Source: Planctomycetota bacterium (lineage in GTDB: Bacteria > Planctomycetota > B15-G4). From it: a stretch of 35,004 bases of DNA. The stretch lies in assembly GCA_029259725.1 (NCBI GenBank), contig JAJDER010000081.1, forward strand, positions 1 to 35,004, in the 5' to 3' direction. A model generated the notes under the pieces. The model made no database searches, had not been told where the DNA came from, and saw nothing but the letters and a program-made list of their open reading frames with translations. The position numbers and the translations under genes were made by a program. Of the stretch, positions 6,372-14,061 are shown piece by piece; the first letter of the stretch is position 1, and every line of letters starts with the position of its first letter.

Positions 6372-7346
6372 ATGCCCAAGGACATCGAGAACGCGCTCGC
6401 TAAAGGCGGCCTGTTCGGTCCCAACTCGGACCCCACGTCTTTCCCATCCCACCGGGACCAGTACATCCGACCGGTCGCTGTGGTGTGGGATGCGAGGGCG
6501 CCGACCTGGCTCCACTGGGCCCACGTTCCACGGGACACCGCCTTGGACGGACTGTCAGAAGGCCGAAAACTCGGCCTCTGCAGCCCGCCCCAGGATCTCA
6601 TCGTTCGGTTTGCTCGGCTTGCGAATGCCGGGCCCGAGCAAGTCGTCAGTTTCATGGAGAAATGGGGAGCCCTGATGATCTGCAAGCACGGGCTCCCGTG
6701 CACTCACCGGGTTGATGCGGCTCCGTACCCGGTCGCGTTTCCGGAAGACTACGAGTGTGGCCCGCGCCCAGCGAACACGCGGTTCACTCCTCCTCGTGTT
6801 GATGGCGGGGTGCATCTCGCCTGGCGACGAGAGCCATTGGCCGCTTGGCTCGCCTACGCGTCGCAGGTCGACGCCATAATGCGCGTCTGCGCAAGCCTTG
6901 CTCAAGGCGACGTGCCCCATCGAGAGATGCTCATTAAGGCGGGCAGCCCGGAGCGCGCCGAGGAAAACCGTGACCCCGAAGATGCGTTGCCAGAGCGCAT
7001 CACTCGGAAGCGCGCCTACACAATCCTCTCGCAGGCCGTTCACCAGTGGCTCGAACTCGGAGCCGTGCGCCTCACCTGCCTCATTCGGGAAGACGGACCA
7101 CGCGTCTGGGCGACAGGGCGATGCCTCTTCGGGGTGCTCGCCGTGCAGTTGATGCGCTTGACGACACAGACCCGAGGGCTGGCGGTATGCAGCGGGTGCT
7201 CAAGCTTCTACGTCCCGAAGTCGCGTGTCCGTAGAGACCGCAACAACTACTGCGGCGAGTGTGGTCGGGCAACATCCAACCGTGATGCACAGCGTCGCTA
7301 CCGCGAGCGCCGCAGGCAGCGTCAAGACGAGGAGGGCAGCAAGTGA
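6372..7346 (+). CDS. Zinc-ribbon protein coupled to the integrase
   Basis: This 324-residue protein ends with a metal-binding element around residues 270-300: CSGCSSFYVPKSRVRRDRNN, then YCGECG, then a very basic tail (RRYRERRRQRQ). The spacing and the R-rich tail resemble CGNR-type zinc fingers at the C-termini of proteins often found beside integrases. The N-terminal 250 residues include additional Cys/His (CKHGLPCTH near residue 105) and match no family I can name. AAGGAG lies about 10 bases before the ATG. Its TGA overlaps the integrase GTG (GTGA), and GGAGG for the integrase lies within its coding end, so the two are translated together. A DNA-binding role in recombination or its regulation is an inference. 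Confidence 0.6.
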   Translation: MPKDIENALAKGGLFGPNSDPTSFPSHRDQYIRPVAVVWDARAPTWLHWAHVPRDTALDGLSEGRKLGLCSPPQDLIVRFARLANAGPEQVVSFMEKWGALMICKHGLPCTHRVDAAPYPVAFPEDYECGPRPANTRFTPPRVDGGVHLAWRREPLAAWLAYASQVDAIMRVCASLAQGDVPHREMLIKAGSPERAEENRDPEDALPERITRKRAYTILSQAVHQWLELGAVRLTCLIREDGPRVWATGRCLFGVLAVQLMRLTTQTRGLAVCSGCSSFYVPKSRVRRDRNNYCGECGRATSNRDAQRRYRERRRQRQDEEGSK

Positions 7347-8497
7347 CACACAAGCGTCGAGGCCACAAGGAAGGCTCGATCCACCGCCGGAAGGACGGGC
7401 GTTGGGTCGGCGTCGCCAGCCTCGGCCACGCCGGCGGCAAGCGGAAGAGGAAATACGTCTACGGGAAGACCCAGGCGGAGGCTCGCAAGAAGCTGCGAGA
7501 AGTGCAGCGTGCCGTGGAGGACGGATCTCCTGTATCGGACGAGCGGCGAAAGCTCGAAGACTTTTCGAAGCAGTGGCTCTCTGACGTAGTCGCACAACGC
7601 GTGGCGGGAAGCACCCATGATCGATACGAGCAGTTGCTCAGGTGCCACCTCCTTCCCCAACTCGGCGCGAGACCCATCGGACGTGTATCAGCACCCGACC
7701 TGCAGGGGGTCTACGCGAGCCTCTCCGGACGGCTCGCACCGGCGACCATCCTGCAACTCCATCGCGTGATCCACTCGATGCTTGAGACCGCTGTGGACTG
7801 GGGCCTCGTCACGCAGAACGTGTCAAAGAGGGTTTCACCACCGAAGGCAGCCAAGAAGGAGCGCCCGGTCTTATCCGAGGCCCAGTGCAAGGGGTTCATC
7901 AGCGCGCTGGCAGGCCATGAGCACGAAGTGCTGTTCGTCGTTGCCCTGACGACGGGCATGCGACAGGGGGAGTTGCTCGGCCTGAAGTGGGGCGACCTCT
8001 GCCCCAAACGTGCCTCCCTTCAGGTCAACCGCACGCTTCGTCGCAAGACCAGCGAGGGCCTGATCGAGAGCCCACCCAAGACTCCCAAGTCGCGTCGACG
8101 GGTTCCGCTCACGGCAAACGTGACCGCGATGCTCGCCGCTCACGAGGCTCGACAAGCGGAGGCTCGCCTCAGGTTGGGATCCGAATGGCACAGCGGAGAC
8201 TACGTGTTCACGAACGAAGTCGGTGGCCCACTTGATGCGTCGAACCTGCTCCGACGACAGTTCTATCCGCTCCTCGAATCGGCGGGGCTGCCACGGATCA
8301 GGTTTCACGATCTGCGACACACCGCAGCGAGCCTGATGCTGCTACACGGCGTCCATCCGAAGGTGGTTCAAGGAATCCTCGGGCACTCGCAGATTTCGGT
8401 CACGCTCGATCTCTACTCGCACGTCGTGCCGGTCCTCTTGGACAACGCCATCGCAGCAGTCGGCGCAGCTTTGTGGAGCAAGAGCGCGACAGCCTGA
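7343..8497 (+). CDS. int: Tyrosine recombinase, integrase of the element
   Basis: The GTG start overlaps the preceding stop and has GGAGG eight bases upstream. The 384-residue protein has an AP2-like N-terminal DNA-binding part (GSIHRRKDGRWVGVASLGH), a core-binding SAM-like domain (about 70-170) and the catalytic domain. All catalytic residues are present: R207 in GMRQGELLGL, K249 in TPKSRRRVPL, H322 and R325 in FHDLRHTAAS, H348 in LGHSQIS and Y358 in DLYSH. This is a P4/phage-type integrase that inserts elements at tRNA genes. The gene ends 98 bp from the 3' end of a tRNA gene, which fits that use. Confidence 0.95.
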   Translation: MTHKRRGHKEGSIHRRKDGRWVGVASLGHAGGKRKRKYVYGKTQAEARKKLREVQRAVEDGSPVSDERRKLEDFSKQWLSDVVAQRVAGSTHDRYEQLLRCHLLPQLGARPIGRVSAPDLQGVYASLSGRLAPATILQLHRVIHSMLETAVDWGLVTQNVSKRVSPPKAAKKERPVLSEAQCKGFISALAGHEHEVLFVVALTTGMRQGELLGLKWGDLCPKRASLQVNRTLRRKTSEGLIESPPKTPKSRRRVPLTANVTAMLAAHEARQAEARLRLGSEWHSGDYVFTNEVGGPLDASNLLRRQFYPLLESAGLPRIRFHDLRHTAASLMLLHGVHPKVVQGILGHSQISVTLDLYSHVVPVLLDNAIAAVGAALWSKSATA

Positions 8498-8505
8498 GAG
8501 CCCGT

Positions 8506-8525
8506 GGCTGTCAGCGCGGCTGTCA
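8506..8525. repeat. Direct repeat GGCTGTCA between integrase and tRNA
   Basis: GGCTGTCA occurs at 8506-8513 and again at 8518-8525, 12 bp apart, immediately after the integrase gene. A related GACTGTCA lies at about 6322 beside the excisionase start. They may be integrase arm-type sites, but eight bases is short and no binding data exist. Confidence 0.25.
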
Positions 8526-8594
8526 CTCGCCTTTGGCGTCGATTCAGCGTGCGCGGCTGGCGCGCCTAAATCCCTGTGGTGCAGGCCGTTGAGA

Positions 8595-8671
8595 TGGTGG
8601 GCCCTCTGGGACTCGAACCCAGGACCAACGGATTATGAGTCCGCTGCTCTGACCAGCTGAGCTAAGGGCCC
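8595..8671 (-). tRNA. tRNA-Ile2 (anticodon CAU), possible elongator tRNA-Met
   Basis: A complete 77-nt cloverleaf is readable on the minus strand. The acceptor stem is GGGCCCT paired with AGGGCCC, the D-arm is TAGCTCAGCTGGTCAGAGCA, the anticodon loop is CTCATAA, the T-arm contains GGTTCGAGTCC, and the CCA tail is encoded (8597-8595). The CAU anticodon with this acceptor and the CTCATAA loop best fits the isoleucine tRNA whose wobble C becomes lysidine through TilS, although elongator tRNA-Met shares the loop. Its 3' end faces the integrase gene, so it is the probable insertion target of the island. Confidence 0.93.
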
Positions 8672-8874
8672 TCGCCGCCGCGATTGTCACCCAAGAGCGC
8701 TCGGGAGCGCCACGGTCGCATGCTCGGCAACCTTGCTTGTGCACGTTCGGCCACCGTCCTCGCTGCGGCAGCCTCCTTCGCCCTCAGCACCGTCACCCGA
8801 GGCGGCTCGAGCTCAAGCGGCGCCCAGCTCGGCTCACCATGGCTGATCACGCATCCAACGCGAGCGGGAGCACG

Positions 8875-10548
8875 TCACGGCTCGCGGCCGATCAGCAGCG
8901 TCACCCGCTGCGGTTGCGTCGGCTCGTCGTCGGTGGACCCGTGGTGCATGACCACGTCCTGCCGGCCGTCCCGGTCGAGGTCGACCAACCAGGTGAACTC
9001 CTCGTCGCTGGGCGTGGCGACCGCCACCTCCAGCGCTCGCGGGGCGAACAGGTCCGACGTCGCCACGCCGGCATACACGCGCAGTTCCTCGCGGCTCTGC
9101 CCCACCAGCAGGTCCGCAAGCCCGTCGCCGTTGACGTCGCCGAAGAGCACGGCCGGGAAGAAGGTCTTCTTCCCCGACGCCTCGGCCGTCGTCGACTTCG
9201 GCCTGCGCGTGGCGTTCGGCTGTTCGGGGTAGGCGCCGTCCGCCATGCGGTAGAACTCGACGTCCACCTTGACCGTGTTCGTCAGCAGCGAGCTGAGCAA
9301 CATGCCGGCGGACTTCAGGATGCCGGGATCGATGAGGGTGAACACGGCGTCGACCTGACCGTCGAGGTCGAAGTCGTGCAGCTCGAAGCCGAACGGGATG
9401 CCGTCCGAGTCGATCAGCGCGCCGATGTCGGGCGAGAACGTCGTGCTGCCCTCGGGCCCGGGCACCCCGAAGTGCACCTCGCAGTAGGAGTGCATGTTCC
9501 ACAGCGCGCTCGTGTCGCCGAACAGGCCCCGTTTGCCACCCTTCAGCGCGAAGATCACGAGGTCCGCGACGCCGTCGCCGTTCATGTCCGTCACGCTGTG
9601 CAGCACGCTCCCCGACATGGATCCGGACAACCCGGAGTCCTTGCGGCGCCCGCGCGTCTCGATGGGCCCTGCGAGGGAGGCGAGCTGATCCGAGTCGAAG
9701 GCCACGTCGGTGGTGAAGCTCTCCGCCGTCGTCGCGAAACGCCCGGCTGCATCCTGACGGTGCACCTCGAAGTGGTCCTCGTTCCAGAAGACCAGGTCAC
9801 GGCGCCCGTCCAGGTCGAAGTCCAGCGCGTGGACCCGGCCCGTGGCCCAGGGGTCGTAGCGATACCCATCGGCACCGTAGACCCTGGGCAGGCCGGAGGA
9901 GGGACCGATCTTCACGGGCTCGCCGAACGCACCCTGCCGCGTCTGGGTGGACACCCAGAACCCGTGGGCCCACGGCACGACCAGATCGTCGAGGCCGTCA
10001 CCGTTGACGTCGCGCGTGACGTCGACGTGGAACACCTCCCCGCTCACCTCCCCGCCTGCAGGCGGAGCGAAGTCGGAGAGCACCGCCAGCAGCAGCCGTT
10101 CCGTCTCCGACTCGGGATCGAACCAACTCAGGCGACCCGGCGCGTACGTGATCAGCCGGTCGTGTCCGCCGATGTTCGCCACGTCGACGAACGACACCTC
10201 CGAGCGCAGGGTGGCGTGGAGCGTCGGCGACCAGGTCCCCTCGGAGAACGCGTGGATGACCAGCCGCCGAGCGCGCTGCTCGTCGATGTGCACGACGGCC
10301 AGGTCCGCCATGTCGCCGCCGAGCAGGAAGCCCGTCACGACGGTCTGACGCTCGGCGGTCCCGAGCACGACTTCGTGCTGCTCGAAACCGAACTCCGCGA
10401 CACCCGCGCCCGCGCCGGTCGTGTCGAAGCCCGAGTGAGCAGACAGGCATCCCGAGAGCAGGACTCCGAGGACCGGCAGGACCAACTGGCTCCGCTGAAG
10501 GCGCTCGCAGAAGTCGGCGGTCGCGCCGCGTGGGGAGGGAGGACTCAT
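8875..10548 (-). CDS. FG-GAP (VCBS) repeat lipoprotein
   Basis: The ATG at 10548 gives a 557-residue protein with a lipoprotein signal (LPVLGVLLSGC, Cys at about residue 34). At least six calcium-binding FG-GAP units follow: DVNGDGLDDLVVP, DFDLDGRRDLVFW, DMNGDGVADLVIF, DFDLDGQVDAVFT, DVNGDGLADLLVG and DLDRDGRQDVVMH. They would form a beta-propeller displayed at the outer membrane or cell surface. Such proteins are thought to bind partners or polymers; no catalytic motif is visible. An upstream in-frame ATG at 10581 is possible but would give an unusually long n-region. The gene is divergent from a TetR regulator with operators in between, so it is the obvious regulated target. Its ribosome binding site lies in a repeat structure described separately. 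Confidence 0.88.
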   Translation of the reverse strand: MSPPSPRGATADFCERLQRSQLVLPVLGVLLSGCLSAHSGFDTTGAGAGVAEFGFEQHEVVLGTAERQTVVTGFLLGGDMADLAVVHIDEQRARRLVIHAFSEGTWSPTLHATLRSEVSFVDVANIGGHDRLITYAPGRLSWFDPESETERLLLAVLSDFAPPAGGEVSGEVFHVDVTRDVNGDGLDDLVVPWAHGFWVSTQTRQGAFGEPVKIGPSSGLPRVYGADGYRYDPWATGRVHALDFDLDGRRDLVFWNEDHFEVHRQDAAGRFATTAESFTTDVAFDSDQLASLAGPIETRGRRKDSGLSGSMSGSVLHSVTDMNGDGVADLVIFALKGGKRGLFGDTSALWNMHSYCEVHFGVPGPEGSTTFSPDIGALIDSDGIPFGFELHDFDLDGQVDAVFTLIDPGILKSAGMLLSSLLTNTVKVDVEFYRMADGAYPEQPNATRRPKSTTAEASGKKTFFPAVLFGDVNGDGLADLLVGQSREELRVYAGVATSDLFAPRALEVAVATPSDEEFTWLVDLDRDGRQDVVMHHGSTDDEPTQPQRVTLLIGREP

Positions 10549-10551
10549 CGT

Positions 10552-10597
10552 GGCTCTCCGTCGGTGTCGGAGAGCCGCCATCGTCTCGGGCTCTCCG
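10552..10597 (-). promoter_or_regulatory. Three-arm repeat able to hide or free the lipoprotein start
   Basis: Reading the lipoprotein mRNA 5' to 3', arm A is CGGAGAGCC (10597-10589), arm B is GGCTCTCCG (10576-10568) and arm C is CGGAGAGCC (10560-10552). Arm C holds the GGAG Shine-Dalgarno just before ATG 10548. Arm B is fully complementary to both A and C, so A-B pairing (10 bp, 12-nt loop) and B-C pairing (9 bp, 7-nt loop) exclude each other. B-C would close the ribosome site; A-B would open it. The base pairing is seen directly; its use as a switch is inference, and the transcript start is not known. Confidence 0.5.
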
Positions 10598-10606
10598 ATC
10601 GGTTGC

Positions 10607-10643
10607 GTAAGCATTCACTTACGTTATGTAAGCATAGACTTAC
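10607..10643. promoter_or_regulatory. Tandem TetR-type operators
   Basis: Two 16-bp inverted repeats, GTAAG-CATTCA-CTTAC (10607-10622) and GTAAG-CATAGA-CTTAC (10628-10643), lie in the divergent gap. They are direct copies with a 21-bp period, two turns of the helix, so two dimers would bind on the same face. Position next to a TetR gene and symmetry make this an autoregulatory operator that can also control the lipoprotein. Confidence 0.8.
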
Positions 10644-10699
10644 ACCATGGCGGGTGTCCATGCTGTGACCTGAATCCGGTCCCTGGAGGGAGAACCCCC

Positions 10700-11278
10700 G
10701 TGCCACGCCCCGATCGCAGCGAAGAACGTCGCGCCGAACTGCTGCCTGTCGTCGCGGAGGCCTTCGCGGAGCTGGGCTACCGACGCGCCTCGACCGCGGA
10801 ACTGGCGGACCGCTGCGGCGTGCGCGTGAACATCCTGTACCGGCTCTGGCCGGACAAGCAGGCCATGTTCATCGCGGCCATCCGCCACGTCTTCGATCGC
10901 TCACTGGAGACCTGGGAGGCCCTGCTCGCGGACGGCGGGGACGCCGGCGCGCCCGAGCTGCTGCGCTACGAAGCGAAGCACCTGGGCGAGCACGGCTTCT
11001 ACCGCATCCTGTTCGCCGGCCTGGGCGAGACCGACGACCCCGAGATCAAGGCCGCCCTGGCCGAGACCTACGCCGACTTCCTGGCCTTCATCCGCACGCA
11101 GGTGGCCGCGCATCGAGGCGCGCCCCCGCGGGGAGGCGGCGCGGCGGTCGACCTGGCCGTCTGGGCCATCCTGGGCCTCGGCACCATCGCCAACGTCGGC
11201 CGCGAACTCGGACTGCTGCCCCCGCGCCTGCGCGAGCGACTGCTGCCGGAGATGGGCGACCTGCTCCTGGACGGGTGA
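10700..11278 (+). CDS. TetR-family transcriptional regulator
   Basis: GTG 10700 is the likely start: GGAGGG lies nine bases before it, while the longer upstream frame runs through the operators and has no coding character. The 192-residue protein begins with the TetR HTH: RSEERRAELLPVVAEAFAEL, then GYRRASTAELADRCGVRVNI, then LYRLWPDKQAMFIAAI. The usual Y-xx-F-xx-K-xx-L motif is modified to LYRLWPDKQAMF. The C-terminal helices form the ligand domain, whose inducer cannot be predicted. It is divergent from the FG-GAP lipoprotein and about 80 bp upstream of a small secreted protein on the same strand, which may be cotranscribed. Confidence 0.92.
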   Translation: MPRPDRSEERRAELLPVVAEAFAELGYRRASTAELADRCGVRVNILYRLWPDKQAMFIAAIRHVFDRSLETWEALLADGGDAGAPELLRYEAKHLGEHGFYRILFAGLGETDDPEIKAALAETYADFLAFIRTQVAAHRGAPPRGGGAAVDLAVWAILGLGTIANVGRELGLLPPRLRERLLPEMGDLLLDG

Positions 11279-11357
11279 GGCGCCGCGCACGGTATCGTGG
11301 ATCCGCGCGCCCGGCCCAGGGGGGGTCGGCGCCACCCGCCCACGAACGGAGATCCAC

Positions 11358-11963
11358 ATGGTCCGCCTGTTCACCGCGTTGCTCGGCCTCGCGCTGCTCG
11401 CCAGCCCCGCCGCCGCCCAACAGCTCGACGGCGCCTGGTTCAAGATGAAGTTCAAGTCGCAGGCCGTGGCCGTGGAGAGCGGCCTCGACGCGGCCGGGCC
11501 GGCGAAGGCCGTGGTCAAGGGCACCGTGTACCTGTCCTTCGAGCTCAACGAGCTCGACGGCGTCGGGCCTTCCGGCGTCCTCTATCGCGTGACCATCTGG
11601 AGCGAGATCTTCCCCGGCACCTGGACCCCGGGATTCATCGTCGATGGCCTGCCCGGCACCTTCGAGTTCGATCTCCTCGGCCCCGCCGAGTCCGTCCTGA
11701 GCGCGACCGAGATCACCGTCTTCGCGACCAGCGACGGCCCCCCGCCGGACGGCGGCGCGGTGCTGGGCTTCGACGGCCTCATGGCCGGCACCTTCAAGCT
11801 GAAGCTCAAGGACGATGCGCTGAAGTCGGCCAGCTTCAAGTCGCTCGGCGGCATCATCCTCGACGGCACGGCGGACGGCATCAACGGCCTCGCCGGCGGC
11901 TTCAGCATGCGCGGCAAGACGGTCGACCCGGCCAAGCTGCCCTTCGACCCCGAGGGTCCCTGA
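11358..11963 (+). CDS. Small secreted protein, unrecognised
   Basis: This 201-residue protein has a clear Sec signal peptide (MVRLFTALLGLALLASPAAA, cleavage after AAA) and a good ribosome site (CGGAG). The mature part is rich in beta-prone segments and has weak internal similarity between FKMKFKSQAVAV near the front and FKLKLKDDALKSASFKSLGG near the back, which may reflect a duplicated beta unit. No catalytic or metal motif was found, and no cysteine remains in the mature chain. It follows the TetR gene by 80 bp on the same strand. Function unknown. Confidence 0.7.
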   Translation: MVRLFTALLGLALLASPAAAQQLDGAWFKMKFKSQAVAVESGLDAAGPAKAVVKGTVYLSFELNELDGVGPSGVLYRVTIWSEIFPGTWTPGFIVDGLPGTFEFDLLGPAESVLSATEITVFATSDGPPPDGGAVLGFDGLMAGTFKLKLKDDALKSASFKSLGGIILDGTADGINGLAGGFSMRGKTVDPAKLPFDPEGP

Positions 11964-12027
11964 GACGAGCGCCCCGGCCGCGCGAGGCCTCATGGTACAC
12001 TTGACACACAAGTCAGGAGATACCGCC

Positions 12028-12552
12028 ATGACGATTGAGGCCTCGCGCAGCACCACCGCCTTCACGATCCTCGACGCCGCGCACCAGGTGCTCCGAGAGC
12101 AATCGACCCGGCTCGACACGCTCGGTCGGGTCATCGCCCAGGACGGGCAGCTCAGCGACGCCCGACTCGCGCGCCTGTGCAGGATCGTCGCGACCTTCGA
12201 CACGCTCGTCCCGATCCACACGGCCGACGAGGAGGAGGTCCTGTTCCCCGCCGTGTTGAGTCACGAGCCGTTCGCCACGGGCGACACGACACCGATGGAA
12301 CTGCTCGCCCACGAGCACGGCTACCACGAACGGCTCATGCTCGCGCTCAAGCACGGGATCGCGCGGGGCGACCCGGCGGACGTCGCGCAGGCCGCGATGC
12401 AGCTCGCCTACCAGACGCGCGAGCACATCGACAAGGAAGACGGACTGCTGTTCCCGTTCGCCCGCGCCATCCTCGCCGACGACTCCGAGACACTCGACGC
12501 GCTCACGGCCACCATGGCCGCACGCCACGACGCGGCCGGCTTGCCCTACTGA
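12028..12552 (+). CDS. Hemerythrin-like (HHE) cation-binding protein
   Basis: ATG 12028 has CAGGAG seven bases upstream and is preferred to a start at 11992. The 174-residue helical protein carries the di-iron ligand pattern of HHE-domain proteins: PIHTADEEEVLFPAV, LAHEHGYHERL and TREHIDKEDGLLFPFARAI. These supply the His and Glu ligands of a four-helix bundle that binds O2 or NO or senses redox state. It has no signal peptide, so it is cytoplasmic. It converges on the helical protein at 12584 with a gap of about 30 bp. Confidence 0.88.
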   Translation: MTIEASRSTTAFTILDAAHQVLREQSTRLDTLGRVIAQDGQLSDARLARLCRIVATFDTLVPIHTADEEEVLFPAVLSHEPFATGDTTPMELLAHEHGYHERLMLALKHGIARGDPADVAQAAMQLAYQTREHIDKEDGLLFPFARAILADDSETLDALTATMAARHDAAGLPY

Positions 12553-12583
12553 CTCACCGGCGGCGCGGGCGGCGCAGGCGGCG

Positions 12584-13855
12584 TCAGCCCCCGAGCGCCT
12601 TGCGCAGGGCCTGCTTGCCAGCGGCCGTCTTGCCCAGGATGAACCACTGCGCCGCCGTCGGCCCGTCCACCCGACCGATGGAGACCGCGGCCTCGACCAG
12701 CGCGCGCGCGTCGGCCGGTGAGCGGCGGTACATCTTCGGCAACTGCCCCAGGCCGAAGCCCACCGGCCGCAGCCCCATGACCTCGACGAGCTTGCCGAAG
12801 TCCTCGACGTAGTCGGCCACGCGCGCGCGCTCCAGCTCGGACAGACGACCGAGCAGGCCCTGCGTGAGCTCGAACGCGCTGGAGGGATGACCACGGGCCA
12901 CGTCGGTGACCAGCGTCACCTCCGACGCGAACAGGCGATCGTCAGCCGAGGCGGTGGTCTTGAGCAGCTTGCCCAGGCTGGGCAACAGCCGACGCCCGTC
13001 GGTGGTCTCGAGCAGCGTCTCGACCGCGCAGGCCGCGGTCATGCGCTCGGTCAGATCGACGCGGCCGATCTCCCGCGCGCGCCGGCCGAGGGCGTGGACC
13101 GCGGCGAGGGCGTCGCCGTCGATCTCACCGTAGGGCGCGATGAAGGCGAGGTGCTCGGCGCGCGCGTCGGCCTCGGGGAGCGCGTCGATCTCGTCGAACA
13201 GCGCCAGCAGTCCGGCCTGGCCCAGGGCCTTGGCGCCGGCGCACATGCGCGGCAGGGTGCCGGCGTAGGCCGGCAGCTCCGTGGGCGACACGCCGTCGAG
13301 GCGGGCGGCCAGCTCCGTCAACAGACCCGGCACGTCGCCGTGACCGTAGCTGGCCGCGTAGGCGGCGGCGCCGAGGATCGCGCCCGCCGCGAGCCCGGAC
13401 GAGCGCTCGGCCGCGATGCGGAAGGTCGTCGCCCAGGTCGTGTCGTCGAGGTGGACCGACGCCTGGCCGAGGTCGCGCCAGCCCTGCACCAGGGCCTGGT
13501 GTCGCGTCGCGTCGGAGCCGGTGAGCAGGTCGGTGGGCGTGGCCAGCACGCGGCGCAGGCCGGCCGCGCCGGCGGACGACGCCTCGACCGCGTCGCGCCA
13601 GGCCTCGAGCGCCTCGAGTTGCCCGGCGGCGGGCAGGCCCACGATCGCGGCCAGCACCGACTCGGCGCCCGCGCCGGCCTTGCGGTCCATGAGCACGACG
13701 ATCTCGACCAGGTCCGCGGCGACCTCGCGCAGCTTCGGCCGCAGCGCCTGGTCCACGCCGCGCGCGGCCTCCAGGGCCGCCGTGACCGCATACACGGGCG
13801 AGGCCCGCTGCAGCAGTTCCCGCCGGTGTGCCTCGGTGACCGCGTCCGTCGCCAT
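12584..13855 (-). CDS. Unrecognised alpha-helical protein
   Basis: ATG 13855 with GGAG six bases upstream gives 423 residues; the frame continues upstream without coding character. The sequence is Ala/Leu-rich and almost wholly helical, with repeated short helix pairs that suggest a HEAT- or TPR-like solenoid, but I could not define a consistent repeat length. No signal peptide, membrane segment, nucleotide-binding or metal motif is visible. It is divergent from the thioredoxin-like gene at 14062. I do not recognise the family. Confidence 0.65.
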   Translation of the reverse strand: MATDAVTEAHRRELLQRASPVYAVTAALEAARGVDQALRPKLREVAADLVEIVVLMDRKAGAGAESVLAAIVGLPAAGQLEALEAWRDAVEASSAGAAGLRRVLATPTDLLTGSDATRHQALVQGWRDLGQASVHLDDTTWATTFRIAAERSSGLAAGAILGAAAYAASYGHGDVPGLLTELAARLDGVSPTELPAYAGTLPRMCAGAKALGQAGLLALFDEIDALPEADARAEHLAFIAPYGEIDGDALAAVHALGRRAREIGRVDLTERMTAACAVETLLETTDGRRLLPSLGKLLKTTASADDRLFASEVTLVTDVARGHPSSAFELTQGLLGRLSELERARVADYVEDFGKLVEVMGLRPVGFGLGQLPKMYRRSPADARALVEAAVSIGRVDGPTAAQWFILGKTAAGKQALRKALGG

Positions 13856-14061
13856 GTGCCGCTCCGCGCCGGCCCGTCGCCGGCGGGGCCGAGCATAGGG
13901 CGACGCGTGCCGTCGATCCACGCGACGCCGCCCCGCGACACGACCACGCGGCGCTCGTCACCTGGCGGCCGCCACCGAATCGCCCCGCCCCTGGCGCCCC
14001 CCCGGTCCAACGCTGAGCGACCCGCGAGGTACCATGCGCTCCCCACCCCCGTGAGGCTCCC

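Noticed and set aside
8737-10668. Long plus-strand open frame of more than 600 codons.
   Set aside because: It is the complement of the FG-GAP lipoprotein gene, has low-complexity His/Arg/Val-rich content and no ribosome site or domain.
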